Under the pieces are notes generated by a model. It saw only the letters and a program-made list of their open reading frames with translations, ran no database searches and had not been told where the DNA came from. The position numbers were made by a program, and so were the translations under genes. From positions 3,306-67,305 of the forward strand of contig JANMYQ010000235.1 in the NCBI GenBank assembly GCA_031382215.1: DNA of 64,000 bases, written 5' to 3'. This document shows positions 7,694-16,307 of this stretch, piece after piece (within the stretch, counting starts at the first letter, position 1; each line of letters begins with the position of its first letter). Origin of the DNA: LGRD01 sp031382215 (GTDB taxonomy: Bacteria > Pseudomonadota > Gammaproteobacteria > Burkholderiales > Burkholderiaceae_C).

Positions 7694-9349
7694 TCAGACT
7701 CCGGTGGGCTTGGTGGCGGGACGCGCCGGTGCTGTTGCCGGGGCTGAGACCGAAACAGGCGGCAGCCGTGCAGGCCAAAGGCGGAAAGTCAGTCGGGTGA
7801 ACACTTCGTCGAGATACAGGCCCGAGAACAGCCAGGGGTAGAGCGTCCGGGCGACGGCGCCGTGGGGCCGTGCGCGCACAGCACCCTGCAGGACGAACAG
7901 CAGGCCGAAGCAGCCGAGTACCCAAGTCACCAGCCCCATCGAAGGCGCACCGCCGATCTGCGCGTGACCGAGCCAGCGCGCGAAGCCGGCATGCAGCCCG
8001 AAGTAGACGAGGGCCACGGAGAACGCGGCCGCCGCTGCCAGCAGCATCCAGCGCGGGCCGGCGCGTGCGACCGGGCCGGCCAGCAGCGGAACCAAGGCCA
8101 GCGCGACGATGCCGCCCAGCGCCAGCAGCGCCGGCGACTGCGCCGCGCTGTAGCCCCACACCTGCGCCGCCGCGGCCACCAGCACCCCACCGCCCAGCGC
8201 TGCCAGCAGCCAGACCCCGGCGGCCACCGGCGGCAGCGGCGGGGTCATCTGAAGCAGCCGGTTCTGCTCGACCGCGCCGCCGGCACTCAGGAACGCATGG
8301 GCCTTGTACAGCGAGTGCGCCACCAGGTGCAGCAGCGCCAGGTCGTGCAGCCCCAGACCGCACTGCATCAACATGAAGCCCATCTGCGCGCAGGTCGACC
8401 AGGCCAGCGAGACCTTGATGCTGATGCGCGTCATCATCACCAGCGCCGCCACCACCGCAGTGACGCTGCCGACCACCACCAGCAGGGCCTGCGCCACCGG
8501 AACGTCGGCCACCAGCGTGCCCAGACGGATGAGCAGGAAGCCACCGAGGTTCACCACGCCAGCGTGCAGCAGCGCCGACACCGGCGTCGGCGCCTCCATC
8601 ACCTGGATCAACCAGCCGTGCACTGGCAGCTGTGCGCATTTCAGCAGGGCACTGGCGACGAAGAGCAGCGCCGCCGCCTGCAACGCGCCTGGCATGGTCG
8701 GCAGTGCACTTGCCGCTGCCACGGCCTGGTCGATCTCCAGCGTGCCGAGTTGCCGCCCCACCAGCACGATGGCTCCGAGCAGGCACAGGTCTGCCACCCG
8801 GCTGGCGATGAACTTCTTGTGCGCTGCAATCAACGCCTGCGGCCGCTGGTCGAAGAATGTCAACAGACCGTGCAGCGACACGCTGGTGACGATCCAGGCC
8901 GCGGCCAGTACCAGCAGGTTGTTGCTCAGCACCAGCAGCGTCACCGCGGCCAGCGTCAACATCAGGCTGCGCAGGTAGCGTGGCTGGCCGCGCTCGCGGT
9001 CGAGGTAAGGCTGCGAGTAGCGAACGATGACCCAGCCGAGGGCGGCGACCAGCAACAGCATCACGCCGCCGAGGGCGTCGCTGCGCAGGCTCAAGTGCAG
9101 AGCGCCCGCGTCGCCCAGCCTCAGCAGCGCCGGGCCGCGCAGCAGCCCGGCGCCGCCGGCCACCAGCCACAGCAACGACGCCACGGCAGCGCCCACGGCC
9201 AACGTCGAACAGCGCCGTGCCCACACCCAGCGCGGCGCGTCGGCGCTGGCCGGCAACAGCGCCGGCGCGGCGGCCAGCAGGTACAACAAGGGCACGGCGA
9301 CCAGCAATGCGGTTCGCGCGGCCGGCAGGTCGGAGAGCAGGGACTGCAT
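7694..9349 (-). CDS. dabB: DabB, proton-conducting membrane subunit of the DAB inorganic carbon pump
   Basis: A 551-residue NuoL/MrpA-type membrane protein with about a dozen hydrophobic helices. Core segments include SLHGLLTFFD, AAHKKFIASRVADLCLLG, KCAQLPVHGWLIQVMEAP (the NuoL-like helix with conserved Lys/His) and HLVAHSLYKAHAFLSAGGAV. It supplies the ion flux that drives DabA. I chose ATG 9349 (MQSLLSDL) because GAGGA lies about 11 bp upstream and the helix-rich region follows at once. An ATG at 9415 in frame has no ribosome-binding site and would nearly abut the LysR box. Charged and proline/alanine-rich residues close the C-terminus. It is cotranscribed with dabA, 2 bp apart. Confidence 0.9.
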   Translation of the reverse strand: MQSLLSDLPAARTALLVAVPLLYLLAAAPALLPASADAPRWVWARRCSTLAVGAAVASLLWLVAGGAGLLRGPALLRLGDAGALHLSLRSDALGGVMLLLVAALGWVIVRYSQPYLDRERGQPRYLRSLMLTLAAVTLLVLSNNLLVLAAAWIVTSVSLHGLLTFFDQRPQALIAAHKKFIASRVADLCLLGAIVLVGRQLGTLEIDQAVAAASALPTMPGALQAAALLFVASALLKCAQLPVHGWLIQVMEAPTPVSALLHAGVVNLGGFLLIRLGTLVADVPVAQALLVVVGSVTAVVAALVMMTRISIKVSLAWSTCAQMGFMLMQCGLGLHDLALLHLVAHSLYKAHAFLSAGGAVEQNRLLQMTPPLPPVAAGVWLLAALGGGVLVAAAAQVWGYSAAQSPALLALGGIVALALVPLLAGPVARAGPRWMLLAAAAAFSVALVYFGLHAGFARWLGHAQIGGAPSMGLVTWVLGCFGLLFVLQGAVRARPHGAVARTLYPWLFSGLYLDEVFTRLTFRLWPARLPPVSVSAPATAPARPATKPTGV

Positions 9350-9429
9350 TGCTCGGGCTTCCTCGGGTTGACTGGCCGCGACTGTGCCGCCGATCAACCC
9401 CAACGTAAAATTCATTGATGCGCACGATA

Positions 9430-9448
9430 CGTTCTATAAAACGGAACG
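9430..9448. promoter_or_regulatory. LysR-type operator in the dabB / lysR divergent promoter
   Basis: CGTTC-N9-GAACG is a perfect inverted repeat containing the T-N11-A signature of LysR-family sites. It sits between dabB (leftward) and the LysR gene (rightward) and ends just 2 bp before the first possible LysR ATG (9450). The position suits a regulator that activates dabBA and represses itself by covering its own start. Confidence 0.55.
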
Positions 9449-9455
9449 AATGGTC

Positions 9456-10358
9456 ATGGCCCGTTTGAACTACCACCACCTGCACTACTTCTGGGCCGTC
9501 GCGCGTGAAGGCCACCTGACGCGGGCTGCCGCGCACCTGCACGTGTCGCAGTCGGCCCTGTCCACACAGATCAAGCAGCTCGAGGACGAGCTGGGCCAGG
9601 CGCTGTTCACGCGCAGCGGGCGCACGCTGCAGCTGACCGAGGCCGGACGCCTGGCGTTGAGCTACGCGGAAGACATCTTCACTTCCGGCAACGAACTGGT
9701 GGCGCTGCTGCGCGACGGCGTGCGCCAACAGAGGCAGGTGCTGCGCATCGGCGCCGTCGCCACGCTGTCGCGCAACTTCCAGGAGAACTTCATCAAGCCG
9801 CTGCTGTCGCGCAGCGATATCGAGCTCGTGCTGCAGTCAGGAAGCCTGGAAGATCTGCTTCCGAGGCTGCGCGTGCACGCACTCGACCTCGTGCTGTCGA
9901 ACCGCCGCGTGCATGCCGATGCCGACCATCCGTGGCGTTCGCGCAGCATCGCGCGCCAACCGGTCAGCCTGGTCGGCAAGCCGAGACCGAAGCGACGGGC
10001 CTTTCGCTTTCCTGAAGAGTTGGCGGAAGTGCCCTTGCTGCTGCCCGGCCGCGACAGCGATGTCCGCGCCGGCTTCGACCTGCTGTGCGAGCAACATGGC
10101 TTGCGCTGTCATGTGCTGGCCGAAGTCGACGACATGGCGCTGCTGCGCCTGCTGGCGCGCGACTCCGACGCGGTGGCGCTGGTTCCGACCGTGGTCGTGC
10201 GCGACGAACTGCAGAGCCGTCAGCTGGTGGAGTACTGCGTCGTGCCGGACCTGGTGGAGACCTTCTACGCCATCACGGTGAAGCGTCACTTCGAGCCGCC
10301 GCTGCTGAAGGCGCTGCTCGGTCGTGACCAGGCCGACGTGCTGGGCATGGCCGGCTGA
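9456..10358 (+). CDS. LysR-family regulator, divergent from dabBA
   Basis: About 300 residues. The N-terminal winged helix-turn-helix reads LNYHHLHYFWAVAREGHLTRAAAHLHVSQSALSTQIKQLEDELG in outline, followed by a LysR substrate-binding domain to residue 300. The opening resembles NhaR/CbbR-like regulators. An alternative ATG six bases earlier (9450) adds Met-Val; 9456 gives the usual N-terminus. Divergent placement and the inverted repeat at 9430-9448 indicate control of the dabBA carbon pump, as LysR genes accompany DAB operons in other chemolithoautotrophs. The inducer is unknown. Confidence 0.85.
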   Translation: MARLNYHHLHYFWAVAREGHLTRAAAHLHVSQSALSTQIKQLEDELGQALFTRSGRTLQLTEAGRLALSYAEDIFTSGNELVALLRDGVRQQRQVLRIGAVATLSRNFQENFIKPLLSRSDIELVLQSGSLEDLLPRLRVHALDLVLSNRRVHADADHPWRSRSIARQPVSLVGKPRPKRRAFRFPEELAEVPLLLPGRDSDVRAGFDLLCEQHGLRCHVLAEVDDMALLRLLARDSDAVALVPTVVVRDELQSRQLVEYCVVPDLVETFYAITVKRHFEPPLLKALLGRDQADVLGMAG

Positions 10359-10427
10359 GCGTTCAAAGAGGGCCCGAGGAGCGGCTGCTACGATTCCACC
10401 ACGGCCCATCAACCTCAGCGAGTCGGC

Positions 10428-11369
10428 ATGCACATCACGCTGCGTCACCTGCGCATCTTCGAAGCCGTCGCCCATCACGGCTCGATCTCGCGTGCCGCCG
10501 GCGAGCTGCACCTGACGCAGCCGGCGGTGTCGATGCAGATGAAGCAGCTCGAAGAGCAGATCGGCCTGCCGCTTGTAGAGCAGATCGGCCGGCGGATATG
10601 CCTGACGGAAGCGGGCCAGACCCTGCGCGTGCATGCCCGCGACATTGCCAATCGCATGGCGAACCTCAACGCGTCGATGGTGCAGTTCCGCGGGCTCGAG
10701 CGGGGCCTGCTGCGCCTTGCGGTGGTGTCCACCGCGAACTACTTCCTGCCAGCGTTGATCGCGGAGTTCATCGCACGCCACCCGGGGGTGCGCATCAGCC
10801 TGCAGGTGGGCAACCGGGAGTTCGTGCTGTCGGCCCTGGCCGACAGCAGCACCGACCTGGCCATCACCGGCCAGCCCCCTGACGGGGTCGACGTGGTGGC
10901 GCAGGACTTCAAGAACAACCCGCTGGTGATCATCGCATCGCCGCGCCACGCGCTGGCCGGGCAGGGGCCCGTGAGCATGGCCCGCCTGGCTGAGGAGGTT
11001 CTGGTTGTGCGCGAGCCAGGATCGGGCACGCGCGCCGCGGTGGAGCGCCACTTCGCCGCGCATGGGCTGACGATCCGTGCGGGCTGCGAGTTCGGTACCA
11101 ACGAGGCCATCAAGCAGGCCGTGCGCGCCGGTCTGGGCGTCGCGGTCGTTTCGGCGCAGACGATCGAACTTGAGTTGCAGACGAACTGCCTCGCCGTGCT
11201 GTCCGTCGAAGGCTTTCCGATCATGCGCCAGTGGTATGTGGTGCACCGAACGCAGCATCGGCTGTCGGCCTCGGCGACCACCTTTCGCGACATGCTGCTG
11301 GCGCTCGACCCTGCCAGCACGCCCCACCTGGCACACAAGCGTGGCACCCGGGCACGCGCTGCCGCGTGA
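10428..11369 (+). CDS. CbbR-like LysR-family regulator
   Basis: A 313-residue LysR protein with HTH segment LRIFEAVAHHGSISRAAGELHLTQPAVSMQMKQLEEQIG and effector domain motifs VVSTANYFLPALIAEF and EPGSGTRAAVERHF. These are typical of CbbR, the activator of Calvin-cycle cbb operons. It lies 69 bp after the first LysR gene on the same strand. No cbb structural genes are inside the window, so its targets may be the dab operon, distant cbb genes or both. A general CysB/CbbR-subfamily regulator with another ligand cannot be excluded. Confidence 0.75.
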   Translation: MHITLRHLRIFEAVAHHGSISRAAGELHLTQPAVSMQMKQLEEQIGLPLVEQIGRRICLTEAGQTLRVHARDIANRMANLNASMVQFRGLERGLLRLAVVSTANYFLPALIAEFIARHPGVRISLQVGNREFVLSALADSSTDLAITGQPPDGVDVVAQDFKNNPLVIIASPRHALAGQGPVSMARLAEEVLVVREPGSGTRAAVERHFAAHGLTIRAGCEFGTNEAIKQAVRAGLGVAVVSAQTIELELQTNCLAVLSVEGFPIMRQWYVVHRTQHRLSASATTFRDMLLALDPASTPHLAHKRGTRARAAA

Positions 11370-11438
11370 GTGCCCTCCCGGGGGGCGCCAGACACTCGCA
11401 AAGAACCGCCATTGAGGCGCCATCGGCGCCACGCGCCT

Positions 11439-12146
11439 TCACGAATTGAGCGCGTCCAGCACCTCCGAGCGAAACTCGCGCTGGTACAGGACGTAGATCA
11501 CGCCCACCGACGCCAGCACGAACACCAGCGGCGAGAAGAACCAGCCGATCGCCGCAAAGGCCAGGTAGTAGGCGCGCAGACCGTCGTTGAAGGTTTCGGC
11601 GGCCAGGCCCACCACCCGGCCGGCGCGGTCGGCAAACTCGTCGCGCGGCAGGTTCTGTTCGGCGTACTGCCTGGCCTCCGGCGCCGCCGCCACCAGCAGC
11701 GCACCGAAGGTGTACTGGCGCATCGACCAGGTAAAACGGAAGAACGCGTAGACGAAGATGCCCAGCAGCAGCAGCACCTTCAGGTCGAACACCAGCACCG
11801 AGGTCTGGGCCGCGAACGGGAGTTCGCGCACCAGTTCGTTGGCCTTGTCGGTGGTGCCCAGCACGGCCAGCAGGCCGCCGATGATCAGGATCGTCGTCGA
11901 GGCGAAGAACGACGGGCTGCTCGACAGGCTTTGCATCACCACCGCATCGACCACGCGCACCTCGCGGTGCGTGGCCTGCAGCATCCACTGGCGCCGAATC
12001 CGGTTCGTGCTGGCAAGGATCGACGGCTGCGTAGCGGCGCGCCGGCGTGCGAACTGCGCGTAGCCCACCCAGGCGCTGAAAAACACGATCACCGCGGCCC
12101 AATCGAACCAGGGCAACACGGCGATGAGCTTGGAGATCGTCTGCAT
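11439..12146 (-). CDS. DUF599 family inner-membrane protein
   Basis: A 235-residue protein with four likely membrane helices: WFDWAAVIVFFSAWVGY near residue 14, FFASTTILIIGGLLAVLG near 80, VFDLKVLLLLGIFVYAFF near 118 and AIGWFFSPLVFVLASVGVIY near 200. The interior segment RRQWMLQATHREVRVVDAVV and the C-terminal helix match DUF599 proteins of Proteobacteria, whose function is not known. It stands alone, 22 bp from the FMN reductase gene on the same strand. Confidence 0.8.
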   Translation of the reverse strand: MQTISKLIAVLPWFDWAAVIVFFSAWVGYAQFARRRAATQPSILASTNRIRRQWMLQATHREVRVVDAVVMQSLSSSPSFFASTTILIIGGLLAVLGTTDKANELVRELPFAAQTSVLVFDLKVLLLLGIFVYAFFRFTWSMRQYTFGALLVAAAPEARQYAEQNLPRDEFADRAGRVVGLAAETFNDGLRAYYLAFAAIGWFFSPLVFVLASVGVIYVLYQREFRSEVLDALNS

Positions 12147-12168
12147 GGCGGCGACTGTAAGCCGTCGA

Positions 12169-12768
12169 TCAGGCCCCGCCCTGCCCCTTCAACGCCCCCG
12201 CCACCCGAACCACCGACGCCACGACGCGCTGCACACCCTGCATCTGCTTCGCATCGATCAACGCGCCCTGCTCATCGAACGCCTTGCCCGCCTGCACCAG
12301 CGCGAACTGCTCAGGCACGACCAGAAACCCCAAGGTGTTGTGCAGGAACTGGCGCGCGAAGCCGAGGCTGCGCAGGCCGCCCATCGGGCCGGGGGACGCA
12401 CTCATCACACCGGCCACCTTGCCGCCCATCGCGGCCAGGCCCGACGGCAGGCCATCGGCCGCGGCGACGCGCGAGACCCAGTCGAGCGAGTTGATCAGCA
12501 GCGGCGTGGGAAAGCCGTTGTACTCGGGCGATGCGAGCAGCAGCCCATCGTGGGTGGCGAGCAGGCGGCGCAACTCCAGTGCACCGGCAGGCATGCCGGC
12601 CGCTTCGATCTCGGCGTCGTAGAGCGGCAGCGCCAGGCTGCGCAGGTCCAGCGGCGCGACCTCGGCACCGAGTTCGCGCGCGGCACCGACGGCCGCGGCG
12701 AGCAGCTTGCCGTTGAAGGAGCCGGGGCGTGCGCTGCCAGCGAAGGCGAGGATTCGGGGGGCGGTCAT
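12169..12768 (-). CDS. NAD(P)H-dependent FMN reductase family protein
   Basis: A 199-residue flavodoxin-fold reductase. The FMN phosphate-binding loop GSARPGSFNGKL begins at residue 11, and the second flavin-contact motif SPEYNGFPTPLLINSLDWVSR follows near residue 100, as in SsuE/ChrR/ArsH-like quinone or FMN reductases. It transfers hydride from NAD(P)H to FMN or quinones; the true substrate is not visible. It is probably transcribed singly or before the DUF599 gene. GGGMSA-like loop residues (SASPGPMGGLRSL) support the assignment to the two-electron quinone reductase branch. Confidence 0.82.
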   Translation of the reverse strand: MTAPRILAFAGSARPGSFNGKLLAAAVGAARELGAEVAPLDLRSLALPLYDAEIEAAGMPAGALELRRLLATHDGLLLASPEYNGFPTPLLINSLDWVSRVAAADGLPSGLAAMGGKVAGVMSASPGPMGGLRSLGFARQFLHNTLGFLVVPEQFALVQAGKAFDEQGALIDAKQMQGVQRVVASVVRVAGALKGQGGA

Positions 12769-12817
12769 CTGTGCGTCCTTGTCAAAGTCACCCGGCGAGG
12801 TTACGCGACAACGTCAG

Positions 12818-12843
12818 GCAGCGAGGTCGGGCAGCGAGGTCGG
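12818..12843 (-). repeat. Exact 13-bp tandem duplication just after the pirin stop codon
   Basis: gcagcgaggtcgg occurs twice without a gap at 12818-12830 and 12831-12843. On the minus strand it reads CCGACCTCGCTGC and is followed by CTGA, echoing the pirin terminal codons for Asp-Leu-Ala-Ala-stop about 20 bp upstream. The 13-bp period is the same as at 22169 and 42522. Confidence 0.55.
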
Positions 12844-12860
12844 GGAGCTGCACGGCGACA

Positions 12861-13583
12861 TCAAGCGGCCAGGTCGAACACGATCACTTCGGCGTCGTGC
12901 CCGTCGCCGACCGTGACCTGCGGCTCGCCGTCGAGCTTGGCCGCATCGCCGGCCGACAGCGGCTGGCCGTTCACCGCCACCTGCCCGCGCAGCACCTGCA
13001 CATACGCCATGCGGCCGGGCTGCAGCGCCAGGGTGGCCGACTCTGCGCCGTCGAACAGGCCGGCGTAGATCGCCGCATCGGCGTGGATCGTCACCGAGCC
13101 GTCGCGCGCGTCGGGGCTGGCCACCAGCCGCAGCGCGCCGCGCTTGCTGGCCGCGTCGAAGTGCTTCTGCTCGTAGCCGGGTGCGATGCCGCGCTCGGCG
13201 GGCAGGATCCAGATCTGCAGGAAGTGCGTGGTCTGGTCTTTCGCGTGGTTGAACTCGCTGTGCATCACGCCGCGGCCGGCGCTCATGCGCTGCACGTCGC
13301 CGGGGCGGATCACGCCGGTCTGGCCGGAGCCCTCTTGTCCATTCCCCATGCTGTCTTTGTGTGCCAGCTCGCCGCTCAGCACATAGCTGACGATCTCCAT
13401 GTCGCGGTGGCCGTGCGTGCCGAAGCCGCTGCCGGGCGCGATGCGGTCTTCGTTGATGACGCGCAGGTTGCCGAATCCCATGTGCTGCGGGTCGTGGTAG
13501 TCGGCGAACGAAAAGCTGTGGAAGCTCTTCAGCCAGCCGTGGTCTGCATAGCCCCGCTCGGATGCCTTGCGCAGCGCGATCAT
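12861..13583 (-). CDS. Pirin family protein (YhhW-like, probable quercetinase-type cupin)
   Basis: A 240-residue bicupin. The N-terminal pirin domain shows HSFSFADYHDPQHMGFGNLRVINED followed by the metal ligands in FGTHGHRDMEIVSYVLSGEL (His-x-His) and a later MHSEFNH. The C-terminal cupin is degenerate. Pirin/YhhW proteins bind one metal; some cleave quercetin, others affect transcription. ATG 13583 gives the standard MIALRKASERG start. The adjacent divergent LysR gene is a common partner of pirin genes and is likely its regulator. Confidence 0.9.
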   Translation of the reverse strand: MIALRKASERGYADHGWLKSFHSFSFADYHDPQHMGFGNLRVINEDRIAPGSGFGTHGHRDMEIVSYVLSGELAHKDSMGNGQEGSGQTGVIRPGDVQRMSAGRGVMHSEFNHAKDQTTHFLQIWILPAERGIAPGYEQKHFDAASKRGALRLVASPDARDGSVTIHADAAIYAGLFDGAESATLALQPGRMAYVQVLRGQVAVNGQPLSAGDAAKLDGEPQVTVGDGHDAEVIVFDLAA

Positions 13584-13635
13584 GTTCGGTGTCCTTGGAT
13601 GAGGTGAAAGATGCCGTCGAACATCCAATGTAGGC

Positions 13636-13652
13636 CTTGCTCGCTCTGCAAG
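13636..13652. promoter_or_regulatory. LysR-type operator between pirin and lysR
   Basis: CTTGC-N7-GCAAG, a perfect inverted repeat with TTGC-N7-GCAA core and T-N11-A spacing. It lies in the 111-bp divergent gap, 53 bp upstream of the pirin start and 43 bp upstream of the LysR start. Confidence 0.5.
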
Positions 13653-13694
13653 AAGCCGCCCGACTTGAAGCCGCCGTTCAAATAAGATGAAGCC

Positions 13695-14690
13695 ATGCAG
13701 AACAGCCACCTGGTCCTGACCCCCGAAGCGCTCGCGATGATGGACGCGATCGCCCGCACCGGCAGTTTTGCCGCGGCCGCACGCGAGCTCGGCAAGGTGC
13801 CCTCGGCGCTGACCTACAACGTGCGCCAGCTCGAAGACGCGCTCGACGTGCTGTTGTTCGACCGCAGTTCGCGCCAGGCCCGCTTCACCGCCGCTGGCAA
13901 GGAACTGCTGAACGAAGGCCGGCGCCTGCTGGCCGAGATGCAGGCGGTGTCCAACCGCGTGCGGCGCGTGGCCACCGGCTGGGAGACACAGCTCGCAGTG
14001 GCGGTGGACGGCGTGCTGTCGCAGCTGACCGTGTTCGAGTTGTGCGAGGCGTTCTACGCCCTCAATCCGCAAGGTGTGGCCGGCGGCGTGACTGGCGGGC
14101 CGGGCACCCGCCTGCGCCTGCGCACCGAAGTGCTGGCCGGCACCTGGGAGGCGCTGGTCACCGGCGAGGCCGACCTGGCCCTGGGCGTGGGCACCGAAGC
14201 ACCGCCGCCGCCCGGCGTGGCGATCGAGCCGCTCGGCGAGCTGAGCTTCGTCTTCGCGGTCGCGCCTCAGCACCCGCTGGCCGCGCTCGACGGCCCGTTG
14301 AGCGACGCCGAACTGCTGCGCCACCGTGCGGTGGCGGTGGCCGATTCGGCACACCGGCTGTCCAAGATCACCGTGAATCTGCTGCCGGGGCAAGACGTGC
14401 TGACCGTCGCCACCTCGCAAGACAAGATCGAAGCGCTGCTGCGCGGCATGGGCTGCGCCTTCGTGCCCGAGCCGATGGCGCGCCACCACATCGAGGCGGG
14501 GCGGCTGGTAGTGCGCAAGGTGCAGCGGGCTCGCCAGGGGGTGCGCCTGGGTTACGCATGGCGTTGCGACGAAGGCCCCAAGGGCCGGCGCGCGCCGGTC
14601 GGGCTGGCGCTGGGCTGGTGGCTCGAGCAGCTCAAGCGGCCGGCCACGCGCGCGGCGCTGATCGAACGGCATGTGCCCTGCGCCGGTTAG
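13695..14690 (+). CDS. LysR-family regulator, divergent from pirin
   Basis: A 331-residue LysR protein. The N-terminal winged HTH includes ALAMMDAIARTGSFAAAARELGKVPSALTYNVRQLEDAL, followed by a typical effector-binding domain and a longer than usual Arg-rich C-terminus. Position and the palindrome at 13636-13652 suggest control of the pirin gene and of itself. Its last 20 bp overlap the likely start of gluQRS. Confidence 0.85.
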   Translation: MQNSHLVLTPEALAMMDAIARTGSFAAAARELGKVPSALTYNVRQLEDALDVLLFDRSSRQARFTAAGKELLNEGRRLLAEMQAVSNRVRRVATGWETQLAVAVDGVLSQLTVFELCEAFYALNPQGVAGGVTGGPGTRLRLRTEVLAGTWEALVTGEADLALGVGTEAPPPPGVAIEPLGELSFVFAVAPQHPLAALDGPLSDAELLRHRAVAVADSAHRLSKITVNLLPGQDVLTVATSQDKIEALLRGMGCAFVPEPMARHHIEAGRLVVRKVQRARQGVRLGYAWRCDEGPKGRRAPVGLALGWWLEQLKRPATRAALIERHVPCAG

Positions 14691-15675
14691 GAGTGCGGGA
14701 AGCGCCGAACGTGCGGTAAGCGCCGGAGCCGCGGGCCGCTTCGCGCCGGCGCCCACCGGCCCCCTGCACGCCGGCTCGCTGGTGGCGGCGCTCGCCTCGT
14801 GGCTCGACGCGCGCGCGCAGGGCGGGCGCTGGCTGGTGCGCATCGAAGACGTGGATGCGCCGCGCTGCGTGGCTGGCGCGGACCGGCTGATCCTGGCGCA
14901 GTTGGCCGCCTGCGGGCTGACGGCTGACGAGCCGGCGCTGCACCAGTCGGCCCGCGGCGCGATGTACCAGACGGCGCTCGGGGACCTGGTGGCGCGGCAC
15001 TGGGCCTACCCGTGCGCTTGCAGCCGCAGCGACATCGACGCCGCGCTCGCTGCCCGAGGCGTGGCGCGCCCGCGCCATGGTGAGCGTGTGTACCCCGGCA
15101 CCTGTCGTGACGGCCTGAATGGCAAGCCGGCGCGCGCCGTGCGCTTGCTCGCAGCGGCTGCCCCGAGCGGCACCCCCACCGACCCGCACAGTGCCCCGCT
15201 CACCGCACCGCAGACCGCGCCGCACACCGACCTGATCATTCACTGGACCGACCGGCGCCTCGGGCCGCAGCGCGACAACGTCAGTACGCAGGCCGGCGAC
15301 GTTGTGCTGCGCCGCGCCGACGGCCTGTGGGCCTACCAGCTCGCGGTGGTGGTGGACGACGCCGACCAGGGCATCACCCACGTCGTGCGCGGCGAGGACC
15401 TGGCGGACAACACCGCGCGCCAGATCCACCTGCAGCGCCTGCTCGGCCTGCCCACACCGGCTTACCTGCACACGCCGCTGGTGCTGGGACGCAACGGCGA
15501 GAAGCTCTCGAAGCAGAACGGCGCGCAGGCGCTCGATCTCGGCGACGCCGCGGCCGCGCTGCGCGCGCTGCGCGAGGCCGCCGCGGTACTGGACCTGCAC
15601 GCCACCGACGCCGCCACCGTGCCCGAGCTGCTCGCCGCGCTGCTGCCGCAGTGGCGCGCCCGATGGCTGGCATGA
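14671..15675 (+). CDS. gluQRS: Glutamyl-Q tRNA(Asp) synthetase
   Basis: A truncated class I GluRS paralogue that charges glutamate onto the queuosine of tRNA-Asp. It shows APAPTGPLHAGSL (HIGH-type site, residues 25-37), RIEDVDAPR at 57-65, the zinc site C115, C117, Y141 and C145, and the KLSKQ (KMSKS-type) loop at 278-282. There is no anticodon-binding domain, as expected. ATG 14671 overlaps the upstream LysR gene and leaves about 20 extra residues before the conserved core, so a downstream alternative start is possible. An Ala/Pro/Thr-rich insert at about 164-187 is longer than I recall for the family. The next gene follows after 40 bp. Confidence 0.93.
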   Translation: MCPAPVRSAGSAERAVSAGAAGRFAPAPTGPLHAGSLVAALASWLDARAQGGRWLVRIEDVDAPRCVAGADRLILAQLAACGLTADEPALHQSARGAMYQTALGDLVARHWAYPCACSRSDIDAALAARGVARPRHGERVYPGTCRDGLNGKPARAVRLLAAAAPSGTPTDPHSAPLTAPQTAPHTDLIIHWTDRRLGPQRDNVSTQAGDVVLRRADGLWAYQLAVVVDDADQGITHVVRGEDLADNTARQIHLQRLLGLPTPAYLHTPLVLGRNGEKLSKQNGAQALDLGDAAAALRALREAAAVLDLHATDAATVPELLAALLPQWRARWLA

Positions 15676-15715
15676 TGCGGTCCCGACATTTCCGTCCAAC
15701 CCACGAGGAAGCTCC

Positions 15716-16066
15716 ATGACCACGACCACCGCATCCGGCCTGCAATACACCGACACCGTCGCAGGCAGCGGCGCCACGGCCATTGCCGGCCAGCACGTCA
15801 GCGTGCATTACACCGGCTGGCTCTACAAAGACGGCGTGCGCGGCGCCAAGTTCGACAGCAGCAAGGACCGCAACGACCCGTTCCAGTTCAGCCTCGGCGC
15901 CGGCATGGTGATCAAGGGCTGGGACGAAGGCGTGCAAGGCATGCAGGTGGGCGGTACCCGCATGCTGGTGATCCCGCCTGAGCTCGGCTATGGCGCGCGC
16001 GGTGCGGGCGGCGTGATCCCGCCGAACGCGACGCTGATGTTCGAAGTGGAACTGCTCGGCGTTTGA
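15716..16066 (+). CDS. FKBP-type peptidyl-prolyl cis-trans isomerase
   Basis: A 116-residue single-domain FKBP without signal peptide, hence cytoplasmic. It has VHYTGWLYKDG, KFDSSKDR, PFQFSLGAGMVIKGWDEGV, LVIPPELGYG and GVIPPNATLMFEVELL, covering the whole prolyl-isomerase pocket. ATG 15716 follows GAGGAAG at good spacing. It is one of the short FKBPs common in Betaproteobacteria; the client proteins are unknown. Confidence 0.93.
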   Translation: MTTTTASGLQYTDTVAGSGATAIAGQHVSVHYTGWLYKDGVRGAKFDSSKDRNDPFQFSLGAGMVIKGWDEGVQGMQVGGTRMLVIPPELGYGARGAGGVIPPNATLMFEVELLGV

Positions 16067-16130
16067 AGCCCCGAGCGGCACCGCGTTGGGGCTCGATGCG
16101 CTGAAATGAAGCATTGCTGCAGAGCAGCAA
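16067..16130 (+). other. Two hairpins after the FKBP gene
   Basis: AGCCCC (16067-16072) pairs with GGGGCT (16088-16093) directly after the FKBP stop, and TTGCTGC-AGA-GCAGCAA (16114-16130) forms a second perfect stem. Neither is followed by a T-run. They probably mark the end of the gluQRS-FKBP transcript or stabilise its 3' end. The remaining 177 bp up to the next gene contain ATTGCA-N8-TGCAAT (16237-16256), a possible operator for the large downstream gene. Confidence 0.4.
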
Positions 16131-16307
16131 ATCACCAATCCGGTGAGCCCCGGCATGCACCAATATCGATCGAAGTTTCATAGGTGAATCGTCACATGAA
16201 CTAGGGGTTGTCGCACTGCAGCAATTCCAGATACTGATTGCAATGATTTGTGCAATCGGTCTCGGGATTCCAGCCCACAGGCGTCCCGTTCCACACGAGG
16301 ACGCGCC

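Noticed and set aside
7692..9728. DabA open frame continuing about 680 codons upstream
   Set aside because: It overlaps dabB in another frame on the same strand, has no recognisable domain, and dabA has a normal ATG 2 bp after the dabB stop.
13584..14843. Pirin open frame extended through the LysR gene (660 codons in all)
   Set aside because: The extension is antisense to LysR, rich in Arg/Ala/His as in GC-driven shadow frames; the standard pirin start MIALRKASERG is at 13583.
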